Shown one piece after another: positions 48,661-57,270 of a stretch of DNA of 64,000 nucleotides (the stretch's first letter is position 1; every line of letters starts with the position of its first letter). Under the pieces are notes generated by a model, which saw only the letters and a list, made by a program, of their open reading frames with translations, did not search any database and had not been told where the DNA came from. Source of the stretch: Flavobacterium commune (lineage in GTDB: Bacteria; Bacteroidota; Bacteroidia; Flavobacteriales; Flavobacteriaceae); assembly GCF_001857965.1 (NCBI RefSeq), contig NZ_CP017774.1, positions 1,550,001-1,614,000 on the forward strand, given 5' to 3'. The position numbers and the translations under genes are program-made.

Positions 48661-50100
48661 TTAAAAAAACCAGCTTGCCACGAAAATAGCAGTAATTACA
48701 CAGATCACATCAACTATAAGCATAGTTCCTAAAGCATATCGGGTGTTTTTGATGTTAACCGAACCAAAGTAAACCGCAATTACATAAAAAGTACTTTCGG
48801 CACTGCATTGAAAAATAGAACTCAATCTTCCCGTCATAGAATCGGCGCCAAAAGTATTCATCGAATCAATCAAAAACCCTCTTGATCCAGCAGAACTGAA
48901 CGGTCTTAGTAAGGCAACCGGCAAAGCATCAACAATTTCTTTACTGACTCCCATATTTGAGAAAACAAATCCAAGTCCGTTGCTGATAATTTCAAATAAA
49001 CCACTGTTTCTAAACAATGAAATAGCTACTAACATACCCAAAACATAAGGAAAAATGGTAACCCCGGTTTTCACACCATTATTGGCTCCCGATACAAAAG
49101 CTTCGTAAACAGTAGTATTAGCCTCAGTGAATTTCTTCTCCTTAAGAAAAGAAAATATCAAAGTAGCAACAATAATTCCTATCAATATTATGGCTGAAAG
49201 ATTAGTAGTGAAATAGTTTTTACCAATTAAATCCAAATGGTTTACATACATTAACAAACCTACAATAGCCGCAATTAACATCATTAATCCGATGAGTAAA
49301 GAAGCGCTTTTGAAATTAATTTTTTGTTTAACTCCTACAATTAGAAAAGCAGCGATGGTACCTATAAATGAGGTGATGATACAAGGCAGCATTACATCAG
49401 CAGGATTAGCAGCATTTGCAGCCGCGCGATAACCAATTATTGAAGTTGCGATTAACGTTAGTCCTGAGGCGTGCAGACACATGAACATAATTTGTGCATC
49501 GCTGGCCTTGTCTTTTTCGGGATTAATGGTTTGCAAACTTTCCATGGCTTTCAGTCCAAATGGAGTTGCGGCCGAATCCAATCCAAGGAAATTGGCAGCA
49601 AAATTCAAGGTCATATAAGAAATCGAGGGATGATTTTTTGGAATACTTGGGAACACTTTTACAAATACCGGACTTAATACTCGTGCTAGTTTTTCAGACA
49701 CTCCCGAAATGATTAAAAGTTCCATTAATCCACAGAAAAATGCCAAATAAGCCATCAATGGCAGAATCAAATCCAGTAAGGTACTTTTACAAGTTGGTAA
49801 TAAACCATCCGATTTTTGAACACCACTGTAGATTTTTACCGTTTTATTTTTATAGACATAAGTCGTGTCAATATTTAGCGTATCTCTATTAATCGTAAAG
49901 GTTTTTTCTTCCGATTTATTGATACTGTCTTTTATAAAAGCAGGAATTTGATCGATATATTTTTCAGAAATTAAAATAGGATCGTCTTTCTTTCCGTTTA
50001 AAACATGGTCTATTGTGTAATTGCTACCAGAAAACAAACTGAAAAGAACAAATGTAATTGACGAAATGAAAATTACTAACCAAAATCTACTTAATACCAT
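48661..50100 (-). CDS. Nucleoside recognition domain membrane protein (SpmA/SpmB-type fusion)
   Basis: The 479-residue protein has about ten membrane helices and two Gate (nucleoside recognition) halves. The first half includes LAFFCGLMELLIISGVSEKL and LNFAANFLGLDSAATPFGLK; the second half (after about residue 310) has FVSGANNGVKTGVTIFPYVL and ALLRPFSSAGSRG. In Bacillus SpmA and SpmB are separate spore-maturation proteins; in Bacteroidota they are fused. The substrate is unknown. An unusual 100-residue extracytoplasmic segment (about 25-110) follows the first helix. Confidence 0.85.
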   Translation of the reverse strand: MVLSRFWLVIFISSITFVLFSLFSGSNYTIDHVLNGKKDDPILISEKYIDQIPAFIKDSINKSEEKTFTINRDTLNIDTTYVYKNKTVKIYSGVQKSDGLLPTCKSTLLDLILPLMAYLAFFCGLMELLIISGVSEKLARVLSPVFVKVFPSIPKNHPSISYMTLNFAANFLGLDSAATPFGLKAMESLQTINPEKDKASDAQIMFMCLHASGLTLIATSIIGYRAAANAANPADVMLPCIITSFIGTIAAFLIVGVKQKINFKSASLLIGLMMLIAAIVGLLMYVNHLDLIGKNYFTTNLSAIILIGIIVATLIFSFLKEKKFTEANTTVYEAFVSGANNGVKTGVTIFPYVLGMLVAISLFRNSGLFEIISNGLGFVFSNMGVSKEIVDALPVALLRPFSSAGSRGFLIDSMNTFGADSMTGRLSSIFQCSAESTFYVIAVYFGSVNIKNTRYALGTMLIVDVICVITAIFVASWFF

Positions 50101-50177
50101 AATTTATAATTTTTGTAAAAATATATATTTAACCGCAAAGTTCACAAAGGCTTTTCGCAAAGGGATAATTAATTTTT

Positions 50178-50951
50178 TTATTGTTTTATCATTTTTTTTA
50201 GTTCAAAAACTGACGGCTCTTTACCATTAAATTTTCTGTGTAACATAGAATGACAGTTAGGACAAACAGGTATTAAATCATTTTTGTAGTCAACTTTGTA
50301 TTCTATTCCAATTTGAGAAATTGGAATTACGTGGTGTACATGTATAAAATCTTTGCCAATTTCACCGTAAGTTTCTAAAAAATTTATATCACAAACAAAA
50401 CAATTTAAACCATGAAAATCAATACATTTTTTTCTGGCAATTGAACTTCTTTCATATTTATTTACAGTAATTTGTTTTTTTAAACCTTCATATTCTATAT
50501 GTTCTTCATTTAATAAATCAGGGAAGTATTCAATTTGTTCATTGTCAGTGAAGTTTTTATTTATGTAAATTGATAATTCCGGTTTTATTTTAACAGGTCC
50601 TTGAGGGGCAGCTTTTAATCCATTTAATTTTAAATTTTCTAATTTTAATTTCTCATTAGATATTTGATCCATTAATCTTAATCGCATAAAGGTACCATTA
50701 ATTGATTTTTGGTATTCTTCAAAATTTTTCCAATAATTTTTATCATCTCTGATATTGTGCTTGGATAAATTTATTTTTTCAATTATACATTTATATTGGA
50801 TTGCTGAAGTAGGTCTCGTAGAATAGATATATATAATATCACCTATTTCGAATTTTGTTAATCCTTGTCTCCAATCAATGTAGCCAAAATGTTCAAAAGA
50901 TGAGGTATGATCATACATTTCAGCATTAGCAGAAATAATCCATTCTTTCAT
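50178..50951 (-). CDS. EVE-like/HNH endonuclease (candidate modification-dependent restriction enzyme)
   Basis: The 257-residue protein has an N-terminal EVE/PUA-like domain (MKEWIISANAEMYDHTSSFE, then FEIGDIIYIYSTRPTSAIQY, to about residue 130). A C-terminal HNH nuclease (about 165-257) shows CFVCDINFLETYGEIGKDFI, HVHHVIPISQIG, and DLIPVCPNCHSMLHR. The two CxxC pairs and the H-H/N/H residues of a zinc-stabilised HNH are intact. EVE domains read modified bases, so a type IV-like anti-phage role is plausible. It follows the exonuclease gene by 10 bp. Confidence 0.8.
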   Translation of the reverse strand: MKEWIISANAEMYDHTSSFEHFGYIDWRQGLTKFEIGDIIYIYSTRPTSAIQYKCIIEKINLSKHNIRDDKNYWKNFEEYQKSINGTFMRLRLMDQISNEKLKLENLKLNGLKAAPQGPVKIKPELSIYINKNFTDNEQIEYFPDLLNEEHIEYEGLKKQITVNKYERSSIARKKCIDFHGLNCFVCDINFLETYGEIGKDFIHVHHVIPISQIGIEYKVDYKNDLIPVCPNCHSMLHRKFNGKEPSVFELKKMIKQ

Positions 50952-50961
50952 TTAAATATTT

Positions 50962-51675
50962 TTAAACATGAATAATCTCGTCTTCAATCAATAAATCCTC
51001 TCTTCGCAAGCGGAGGAAAATTTGAGCTACGGCAATGGTGTCTTTTTCGCAATAGGTTACAATTCGGTCAATGTCTTTATCCACATAAAAAACATGACCT
51101 ACCTGACTGCCGTCGATATCGCCTTTAGGAGAAGGGATTCCGAGAACTTTGCACATTAGTTTTAAAGAAGTGAAATGCTTGTAATCGCCAAATTTCCATA
51201 ACTCTAAAGTATCTAAATGCGGAATTTCCCAAGGTTTTTTGCCAAATAAATTCAGCTTGTCGGGAATTGGAATTTGATTGATAATCATGCGGCGGGCCAG
51301 AAATGGAATGTCAAATTCTTTAGCATTATGTCCGCATAAAAGATGTTGTGGGCCATTGAAATGATTATTCAGTAAATTATTAAAATCCTTTAAAAGCTTG
51401 GCTTCTTCTCCAAAAAATGAAGTCACTCTAAAGTTGCGGATATCGCCTTTAATGACAAAAAAACCAACAGAAATACATATAATTTTACCAAATTCAGCCC
51501 AAATTCCGGCACGATCATAAAATTCCTCTGCCGAGAAATCGTCTTTGCGTTGGTATTGGGTTTTCTGTTCGTACAAGGCTTGCATCTCCGGATCCAAAGA
51601 GTTGAAATCTTCCGTTTCAGGAACCGTTTCTATATCCAGAAATAAGATGTTGTTGAGGTTTATTTTTTCAATCAT
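50962..51675 (-). CDS. 3'-5' exonuclease (PolB-like, DEDD)
   Basis: The 237-residue nuclease has the three Exo motifs. These are ILFLDIETVPE (Exo I), LLCGHNAKEFDIPFLARRM (Exo II), and VTYCEKDTIAVAQIFLRLR (Exo III). They match the predicted PolB-like 3'-5' exonuclease family (PF10108). It has no polymerase domain and probably works in DNA repair or RNA/DNA trimming. It precedes the EVE/HNH nuclease by 10 bp on the same strand. Confidence 0.85.
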   Translation of the reverse strand: MIEKINLNNILFLDIETVPETEDFNSLDPEMQALYEQKTQYQRKDDFSAEEFYDRAGIWAEFGKIICISVGFFVIKGDIRNFRVTSFFGEEAKLLKDFNNLLNNHFNGPQHLLCGHNAKEFDIPFLARRMIINQIPIPDKLNLFGKKPWEIPHLDTLELWKFGDYKHFTSLKLMCKVLGIPSPKGDIDGSQVGHVFYVDKDIDRIVTYCEKDTIAVAQIFLRLRREDLLIEDEIIHV

Positions 51676-51698
51676 CAGTTTCGTTTTTTATTCTAAAA

Positions 51699-52853
51699 TT
51701 AATTTTTTCCAAGCATTTTATAGCTTTCGTCCAAATACACAAACAAATCTTCACTATGCGGATTAGTATTGGTGTTTTTATGTTCTTTATTTCCTAATCG
51801 CACAATGATTAGCTGGTCTTCGGGGATTACAATCACATATTGGCCTAAATGACCGCGCATATAAAAAAGTTGTTTGTTTTTATATTGGCTTAGCCACCAA
51901 CCATAGCCATATTGAGGAGATTCTTTAAAACGTGGTCTTACTGATTTGGCCACAAAAGCGCTGTCTAGAATGGTTTTGTTATTCCATTTTCCATGTTGAA
52001 GATAGAGTTTCCCAAAACGGGCAAAATCTCTGGCGTTACTGGCAATGCAACAGAAGGCTTTTACCATTCCGTCTTTTTTGTCTGTTTGCCAAAAAGCATC
52101 ACTTTCAGTACCTAAAGGCTTCCAGAATGATTCTGAAACATAATCGGCTAAATTTTTTCCGACCGCTTTTTCGATACACATTGCTAAAAGTTGCGTGTTT
52201 CCGCTTAAATATTTATAGGCTTTTCCAGGTTCTTGAATACTTTTCAAACCCAATATGACTGGAGTTAAATTTTCATCAAAATAAGCCTGAGTAGTAATTG
52301 AAAATGGGTCGTAATAGGATTCATCCCAATCTAATCCTGAGGACATGGAAGCTAGGTCGCCCACAGTCATTTGTGCCGATTTTCCTTTTTTGAATTCAGG
52401 AAAAAAGTCGCCTACTTTTTGGTCTAAATTTTTGATTTTTCCTTCCATGATAGCCTTTCCTAAGGAAGCCGTTACGATACTTTTGGCCATCGAAAAAGAA
52501 TTCGACTTAGAATCTTTGCTGTAATTATCATAATAGTTTTCGTTCCAGATGCTATCGTTTTTGATGATTAAAAAAGCCACAGTTCCCATTTCTTTGTGTA
52601 GCTGTTCTAATCTGTCCGTAGGTTTTACCAGGTTGTAATCTTTGGCTAAATTCCAAGGTTGCGGTTGATTACTTTTTTGGATAATTCGATTGTCAAAATA
52701 TTTATAATCATCTAAAAAAGCGGTTGTATGTCCGTTAAAATAAGTAATTCTAACAGCTCTTAACAAATAGTCTTTCTTGAAAATATAGAGCGAAAGGATT
52801 AGAACACCTATAAAAATGACCAATCCGACTAGTGTTTTTTTGAGTTTTTTCAT
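51699..52853 (-). CDS. Class C beta-lactamase-like serine hydrolase
   Basis: The 384-residue protein has an N-terminal membrane anchor or signal (LVGLVIFIGVLILSLYIF). The beta-lactamase fold has SxxK in NSFSMAKSIVTASLGKA (about residues 137-153), the Y-x-x-S-G-N region AYKYLSGNTQLLAMCIEKAV, and a C-terminal RGHLGQYVIV triad. Such proteins are esterases or D,D-peptidase relatives rather than antibiotic resistance enzymes. Monocistronic, 23 bp upstream of the exonuclease on the same strand. Confidence 0.88.
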   Translation of the reverse strand: MKKLKKTLVGLVIFIGVLILSLYIFKKDYLLRAVRITYFNGHTTAFLDDYKYFDNRIIQKSNQPQPWNLAKDYNLVKPTDRLEQLHKEMGTVAFLIIKNDSIWNENYYDNYSKDSKSNSFSMAKSIVTASLGKAIMEGKIKNLDQKVGDFFPEFKKGKSAQMTVGDLASMSSGLDWDESYYDPFSITTQAYFDENLTPVILGLKSIQEPGKAYKYLSGNTQLLAMCIEKAVGKNLADYVSESFWKPLGTESDAFWQTDKKDGMVKAFCCIASNARDFARFGKLYLQHGKWNNKTILDSAFVAKSVRPRFKESPQYGYGWWLSQYKNKQLFYMRGHLGQYVIVIPEDQLIIVRLGNKEHKNTNTNPHSEDLFVYLDESYKMLGKN

Positions 52854-52913
52854 GGGGTTTGAATTAGCTTCAGTACGAATTTACATAAAAAAGGATAAAA
52901 ATATATTTTAATT

Positions 52914-53402
52914 TCAGAACAAAAGTTCTTGTTTTCGCGATGGATTTTCGTGTTCTAATAACCATTTTTTGCGCCACAATCCACCAGCGTAACCCGTTAG
53001 TGAACCATCAGTTCCGATGACTCTGTGACAAGGAACCACAATCCATAACGGATTTTTACCATTGGCTGAAGCCACAGCGCGAATAGCTTTGACATCACCT
53101 AGTTTTTTGGATAAATCCATATAACTACAGGTTTTTCCAAATGGAATTTCAAGTAGAGTCTGCCACACTTTTTGCTGAAATTCGGTTCCTTTTGGATTCA
53201 GTTTAAAGTCGAAAGTGGTTCTTTTTCCATCAAAATAACCCTGAAGTTGTGTAACTCCTTCTTGTAAAACGACAGGAATTTCAGGACTAATTTCTCCTTC
53301 ATCAGCAATTGAAATTATTGAAATTCCGTTTTCATCACCTGTGATTTGGGCGATTCCTAAAGGTGTTTTGATGTAAGCTGTGGCTTGTTCGTTAGTTTTC
53401 AT
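52914..53402 (-). CDS. ogt: Methylated-DNA--[protein]-cysteine S-methyltransferase
   Basis: The 162-residue suicide enzyme transfers methyl from O6-methylguanine to its own Cys. It has the start AYIKTPLGIAQITGDENGIS and the middle FQQKVWQTLLEIPFGKTCSY. The active site is NPLWIVVPCHRVIGTDGSLT (PCHR, about residues 125-145), with GGLWRKKWLLEHE at the end. Length is normal (about 160-170). The start overlaps the lysR stop region by 11 bases, so the two are co-transcribed. Confidence 0.93.
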   Translation of the reverse strand: MKTNEQATAYIKTPLGIAQITGDENGISIISIADEGEISPEIPVVLQEGVTQLQGYFDGKRTTFDFKLNPKGTEFQQKVWQTLLEIPFGKTCSYMDLSKKLGDVKAIRAVASANGKNPLWIVVPCHRVIGTDGSLTGYAGGLWRKKWLLEHENPSRKQELLF

Positions 53403-54285
53403 TTTTACTGTTTTGTTCCATTAAAAATTTGATGGCTGCTTTTGAAATTTCGGTCTGATTTCCTTTTGGCGTAGCCAATAAAATATCGGTAGAAAGATTT
53501 ACTTTTTTGAGTTCTAAAAATTCCAATTCGGGATAGTTATGACTTTTCATAATGGCGGTTGGAACTATCGAAATTCCCAATCCATTTTTAACCAATTGAA
53601 TGATAGACGAAATATTATTGGATTCATGCACCACTTTTGGGTTAAAACCATATTGGGCACAAATTTGCAATAAGGCATCGTAAAAATACGGAGCATATTC
53701 TTTATTAAAAAACACAAAGGTGGCTTCTTTTAATATTTCCAGTTCGTCTTCCGAGGCAATAGCATATTTATTTCGATTAAATACCAGCGAAAAACTGTCT
53801 TTAAACCACAATTGGGAATCAATTTTTGGTGAATGTAAAGGTGCACGAATGATTCCAAAATCGATCTTTCCTTCTTCTAAAGCGGCAATTTGTTTGACTG
53901 TTGGCACTTCATAAAGGCGAAAATTGACAAAAGGATATTGAGCTGACAAAAATTGTATCAACTTAGAAATATCTCCCGAAAAAGTTGAACTCACATAGGC
54001 AATTCGGAATTCGCCACTTTGATTTTCGCTTATTTTTTTAGTCTGAATATTGATGCGTTCTAAATTCTTGAGCAGTTCCTGGATTTCTTTTTGATAAAAT
54101 TTCCCTGCATCGGTAAGGATTACGCGCTTGTTATTTCTTTCGAAAAGTGTCGCACCCAGTTCGGTTTCCAATTCTTTTATCTGCCGGCTCAAAGGCGGTT
54201 GAGAAATAAATAGCTTATCGGCAGCGCGAACAAAGCTCAGTTCTTCGGCTAATTTGAGGAAATATTTTAAATGTCGTAATTCCAT
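53392..54285 (-). CDS. LysR family transcriptional regulator
   Basis: The 297-residue regulator has the N-terminal winged HTH (MELRHLKYFLKLAEELSFVR, then AADKLFISQPPLSRQIKELE) and a C-terminal effector-binding domain of periplasmic-binding type (about 90-290). It is divergent from a methyltransferase gene with a 90-bp gap, the usual arrangement of a LysR regulator and its target. It overlaps ogt. The effector is unknown. Confidence 0.93.
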   Translation of the reverse strand: MELRHLKYFLKLAEELSFVRAADKLFISQPPLSRQIKELETELGATLFERNNKRVILTDAGKFYQKEIQELLKNLERINIQTKKISENQSGEFRIAYVSSTFSGDISKLIQFLSAQYPFVNFRLYEVPTVKQIAALEEGKIDFGIIRAPLHSPKIDSQLWFKDSFSLVFNRNKYAIASEDELEILKEATFVFFNKEYAPYFYDALLQICAQYGFNPKVVHESNNISSIIQLVKNGLGISIVPTAIMKSHNYPELEFLELKKVNLSTDILLATPKGNQTEISKAAIKFLMEQNSKNEN

Positions 54286-54287
54286 AA

Positions 54288-54355
54288 ATACTTTTTAGGT
54301 ATTAATAATTGACAAAATAAGCATTTTTACGGTATATATAAAAATTTTAGGTTTG
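54288..54355. promoter_or_regulatory. LysR-type box and methyltransferase -7 element
   Basis: ATACTTTTTAGGTAT (54288-54302) is a T-N11-A dyad of LysR type, 3 bp upstream of the lysR start. TAGGTTTG (54348-54355) is a TAnnTTTG -7 element 21 bp before the methyltransferase ATG. Confidence 0.5.
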
Positions 54356-54375
54356 TAAAATAAAAACCAATAATC

Positions 54376-55083
54376 ATGGAAAAATCAACAGTAACAGAAA
54401 TCAGGGAACGTTTTGACAATGAGGTCGAACGTTTCTCGAATTTAGAGACAGGACAGGTAGCTACGATGGATGCAAAAATTGCATTAGAATTGATTACATG
54501 TACCGCAAGAGCTGTAAAATCGGAAGCAAAAACCATTTTAGATTTGGGTTGCGGAGCGGGAAATTATACATTGAAAATGTTGTCTAAAGTGTCTGATTTG
54601 GATTGTACGTTGGTCGATTTGAGTCAGAATATGTTGGACAAAGCTTTCGAACGAGTTTCTGAAGCTACAACTGCTAAAGTTGAAACTATTCAAGGTGATA
54701 TTCGCGAGATCGAATTGCCTAAAAATCATTATGACATTATCTTGGCTGCAGCAGTTTTGCATCATTTAAGAGAAGATTCTGACTGGGAATTGGTATTCCA
54801 AAAGTTGTATGATAGTTTAACGCCAGGTGGTTGTTTCTTGATATCTGATTTATTGGTTCAAGATCATGAAGGTGTTAATGGATTGGTTTGGAAAATGTAT
54901 GGGAATTATTTGAAGCAACACGGCGGAGAAGAATACCAGCAAAAAGTATTTGATTATATCGAAAAAGAAGACACGCCGAGATCGATGACTTACCAATTGG
55001 ATTTAATGAAAAAAGTAGGTTTTTCGAGCACCGAAATTTTACATAAAAATGCTTGTTTTGGAGCTTTTGGAGGGATTAAATAA
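54376..55083 (+). CDS. Class I SAM-dependent methyltransferase, LysR-linked
   Basis: The 235-residue protein has SAM motif I AKTILDLGCGAGNYTLKMLS (about residues 52-71), the acidic DCTLVDLS, GDIREIELPKNHYDIILAAA, and VLHHLREDSDWELVF. An N-terminal helical section with EIRERFDNEVERFSNLETGQ precedes it. The substrate is unknown. The divergent LysR gene probably controls it. Confidence 0.85.
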   Translation: MEKSTVTEIRERFDNEVERFSNLETGQVATMDAKIALELITCTARAVKSEAKTILDLGCGAGNYTLKMLSKVSDLDCTLVDLSQNMLDKAFERVSEATTAKVETIQGDIREIELPKNHYDIILAAAVLHHLREDSDWELVFQKLYDSLTPGGCFLISDLLVQDHEGVNGLVWKMYGNYLKQHGGEEYQQKVFDYIEKEDTPRSMTYQLDLMKKVGFSSTEILHKNACFGAFGGIK

Positions 55084-55091
55084 TTAGAAAT

Positions 55092-55186
55092 AGCCCACAG
55101 ATAATACTGATATTACAGATAAAAAACGGATTTCATTTTTAGTTAAATCGGTGAAAATCTGTGTAATCCTTTAAGATCTGTGGGCT
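55092..55186. repeat. Long imperfect hairpin with AGCCCACAGAT ends
   Basis: AGCCCACAGAT (55092-55102) and ATCTGTGGGCT (55176-55186) are perfect 11-bp arms, with inner CACAGAT/ATCTGTG words. It lies between convergent genes and may act as a terminator or dispersed repeat. Confidence 0.6.
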
Positions 55187-55189
55187 AAT

Positions 55190-55582
55190 TTATTGTTTTA
55201 AAGAGGAATTGATATAAGCTTCTAAGCCTTGTAATTCTTTATCTGAAAATGTTTTTGTTAATGTAAGATTGGCTTGCATTAAGACAAATTGTGAAGGATC
55301 CACAATAGCGTCGCTTTCGCCTTTTAAGAAAGTGACGATATTTCCATTCTTTTCTTTGTAAATTTTGGCAATTTCTTGTGTACTTGGACCAATGGTTTTA
55401 CTTTCAATTTGATGGCAAGAAATACAATTTCCTTTTCCTTCAAAAATAACTTTTCCTAGTTCTTCAGGTGTTAATTCTTTTTCTTCAGTAACCGCTGGAG
55501 TTTCATTTCCAAAAGATTCCTGACTTTCTTTTTTACAAGAAAAAGAAAGAATAGCCAGCGCTATTATTGCTAATTTTTTCAT
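55190..55582 (-). CDS. Cytochrome c lipoprotein (class I)
   Basis: The 130-residue protein has a lipobox (ALAILSFSCKKES, Cys at about residue 16) and one heme-binding motif CISCH in GKGNCISCHQIESKTIGPS (about residues 52-70). The methionine axial ligand is likely in QFVLMQANLTL. It is a periplasm-facing electron carrier tethered to a membrane. The start is 1 bp after the hemB stop on the same strand, an apt partner for heme synthesis. Confidence 0.88.
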   Translation of the reverse strand: MKKLAIIALAILSFSCKKESQESFGNETPAVTEEKELTPEELGKVIFEGKGNCISCHQIESKTIGPSTQEIAKIYKEKNGNIVTFLKGESDAIVDPSQFVLMQANLTLTKTFSDKELQGLEAYINSSLKQ

Positions 55583-55583
55583 A

Positions 55584-56588
55584 TTAGGTTTGTTTTTGAT
55601 TTAAAATAATGGCAGCTTCTTTGGCAAAATAAGTTGAAATCAAACTCGCTCCGGCACGTTTGATGCACATTAATTGCTCCATCATGATTTTATCGTTGTC
55701 TAACCAACCTCTTTCGGCAGCGGCTTTAATCATCGCATATTCGCCCGAAACATGATAAACAGTTACTGGGACATTCACTGCGTTTTTAACCTCTCTCACG
55801 ATGTCTAAATAAGCAATTCCGGGTTTTACCATTACCATGTCGGCACCTTCTTCTACGTCCCACAAAGCTTCTTTGATGGCTTCAATGCGGTTGGCATAAT
55901 CCATTTGGTAGGTTTTCTTGTCTTTTGGAACCACTACATCCGCTTCTCTTGGTGCGCTGTCTAAGGCGTCACGAAACGGCCCGTAAAACGCCGATGCATA
56001 TTTAGCCGAATAACTCATGATTCCCACATTGTGAAAGTCAGCAGCGTCTAAACCTTGACGTAATCTTAAAACTCTTCCGTCCATCATATCTGATGGTGCT
56101 ACAAAATCGGCACCGGCTTCGGCATGAGAAACCGCCATTTTTACCAAGGCATCGTTAGTCGAATCGTTTTCAACATCGCCATTAGCGATGATTCCGTCGT
56201 GTCCGTAAATCGAATAAGGATCTAAGGCTACATCCGGCATTACAATCATTTCCGGACAAGCGGCTTTGATAGCACGAATAGCCTGTTGCATTAATCCATT
56301 AGGATTCCAAGCTTCTTTTCCGGTATTGTCTTTTAAATCTTCGCTAACTTTTACATAAATATTTACGGCACGAATTCCTAAAGCGAACAATTCTTTGACT
56401 TCTTCAACCGTTAAATCAATCGAACGACGAAAGATGCCCGGCATAGAAGGGATTTCTACTTTTACATTTTCGCCTTCGGCAATGAACATCGGAAACATAA
56501 AATCCGATGGACTTAAACTGGTTTCACGTACTAAAGAACGAATGGATTCGTTGGTTCTTAATCTTCTGCCTCTTTGTAATGGGAACAT
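55584..56588 (-). CDS. hemB: Delta-aminolevulinic acid dehydratase (porphobilinogen synthase)
   Basis: The 334-residue enzyme condenses two 5-aminolevulinate molecules to porphobilinogen. Signature segments are FPLQRGRRLRTNESIRSLVR, DFVAPSDMMDGRV, the first Schiff-base Lys region MSYSAKYASAFYGPFRDA, and the second VEEGADMVMVKPGIAYLDIV. Length is normal (about 325-335). It leads a two-gene operon with cytochrome c, and the Y1 transposase locus separates it from hemF. Confidence 0.95.
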   Translation of the reverse strand: MFPLQRGRRLRTNESIRSLVRETSLSPSDFMFPMFIAEGENVKVEIPSMPGIFRRSIDLTVEEVKELFALGIRAVNIYVKVSEDLKDNTGKEAWNPNGLMQQAIRAIKAACPEMIVMPDVALDPYSIYGHDGIIANGDVENDSTNDALVKMAVSHAEAGADFVAPSDMMDGRVLRLRQGLDAADFHNVGIMSYSAKYASAFYGPFRDALDSAPREADVVVPKDKKTYQMDYANRIEAIKEALWDVEEGADMVMVKPGIAYLDIVREVKNAVNVPVTVYHVSGEYAMIKAAAERGWLDNDKIMMEQLMCIKRAGASLISTYFAKEAAIILNQKQT

Positions 56589-56603
56589 AATTATAGTTTT
56601 TCA

Positions 56604-56633
56604 AGCTCCGTAGGAGCGTAATATTTATAGCAA
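56604..56633. repeat. REP-like palindrome, left of the Y1 transposase
   Basis: AGCTCCGTAGGAGCGTAATA and the next ten bases match, inverted, 28 of 30 bases at 57193-57222. A related palindrome CCCCGTAGGGG lies at about 56660-56670. Confidence 0.85.
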
Positions 56634-56687
56634 TTTGTATAATCGTTTTGAATATGAACCCCGTAGGGGTGATATCTTTATTTTTAA

Positions 56688-57146
56688 TTAAACATCATCA
56701 AATATATATTCATTTTTAAAATCAACATTAAACAATTTTAAAAATTCGATATATTCTTCCTTGAATGTTTTTGTCTTATGATGTTATTCCTGATTTTGAA
56801 TATAATTGATAACATTAGTCAATTGTGAATGACTATAGGTGAATGCACCAAATCCAGTTTGCCATTCAAATTTACCATTTATCCAAGCTTTTTCATTAAT
56901 GAATCTGGATGAATTGGCTTTTATATCTCTCACCAAATCAGATAATGCTTTATTGGGCTTTAACCCAATTAAAATATGAATATGGTCAGGCATTCCGTTT
57001 ATTGCAATCAATTTTTGATCTTCATTTGTGACAATTCCTGTTATATATTTAAATAATTCATCTTTCCATTTATTGGAAATCAGATTTTGTCTTCCCTTTA
57101 CAGCAAAGACAATTTGAATATATAATTGAGTATAGGTATTTGCCAT
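56688..57146 (-). pseudogene. REP-associated-type Y1 (IS200-like) transposase with an in-frame stop
   Basis: Codons from 57146 read a TnpA-like protein. It shows MANTYTQLYIQIVFAVKGRQ, the HUH motif GMPDHIHILIGLKP (about residues 53-66), and the nucleophile Tyr in VINYIQNQ (Y114). A TAA at 56784-56786 follows residue 120. The same frame then continues HHKTKTFKEEYIEFLKLFNV to a second stop at 56688-56690. Reading through gives 152 residues, the family's normal length, so one base change (GAA to TAA in the usual EEHH) probably made the stop. The catalytic residues are before it. Confidence 0.8.
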
Positions 57147-57192
57147 TATAAATATGTCGCACCGCTGGTGCTCTTTTGAAAAATATTATTTA

Positions 57193-57222
57193 TTGCTACA
57201 AATATTACGCTCCTATGGAGCT
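57193..57222. repeat. REP-like palindrome, right of the Y1 transposase
   Basis: TTGCTACAAATATTACGCTC and the next ten bases are the inverted partner of 56604-56633. Other short palindromes (GCACCGCTGGTGC at about 57157-57169, GCTTCTCCGAAGC at about 57257-57269) lie next to it. Confidence 0.85.
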
Positions 57223-57270
57223 AAAATGAATCGGAATAATTTTCTATAAATATAACGCTTCTCCGAAGCT

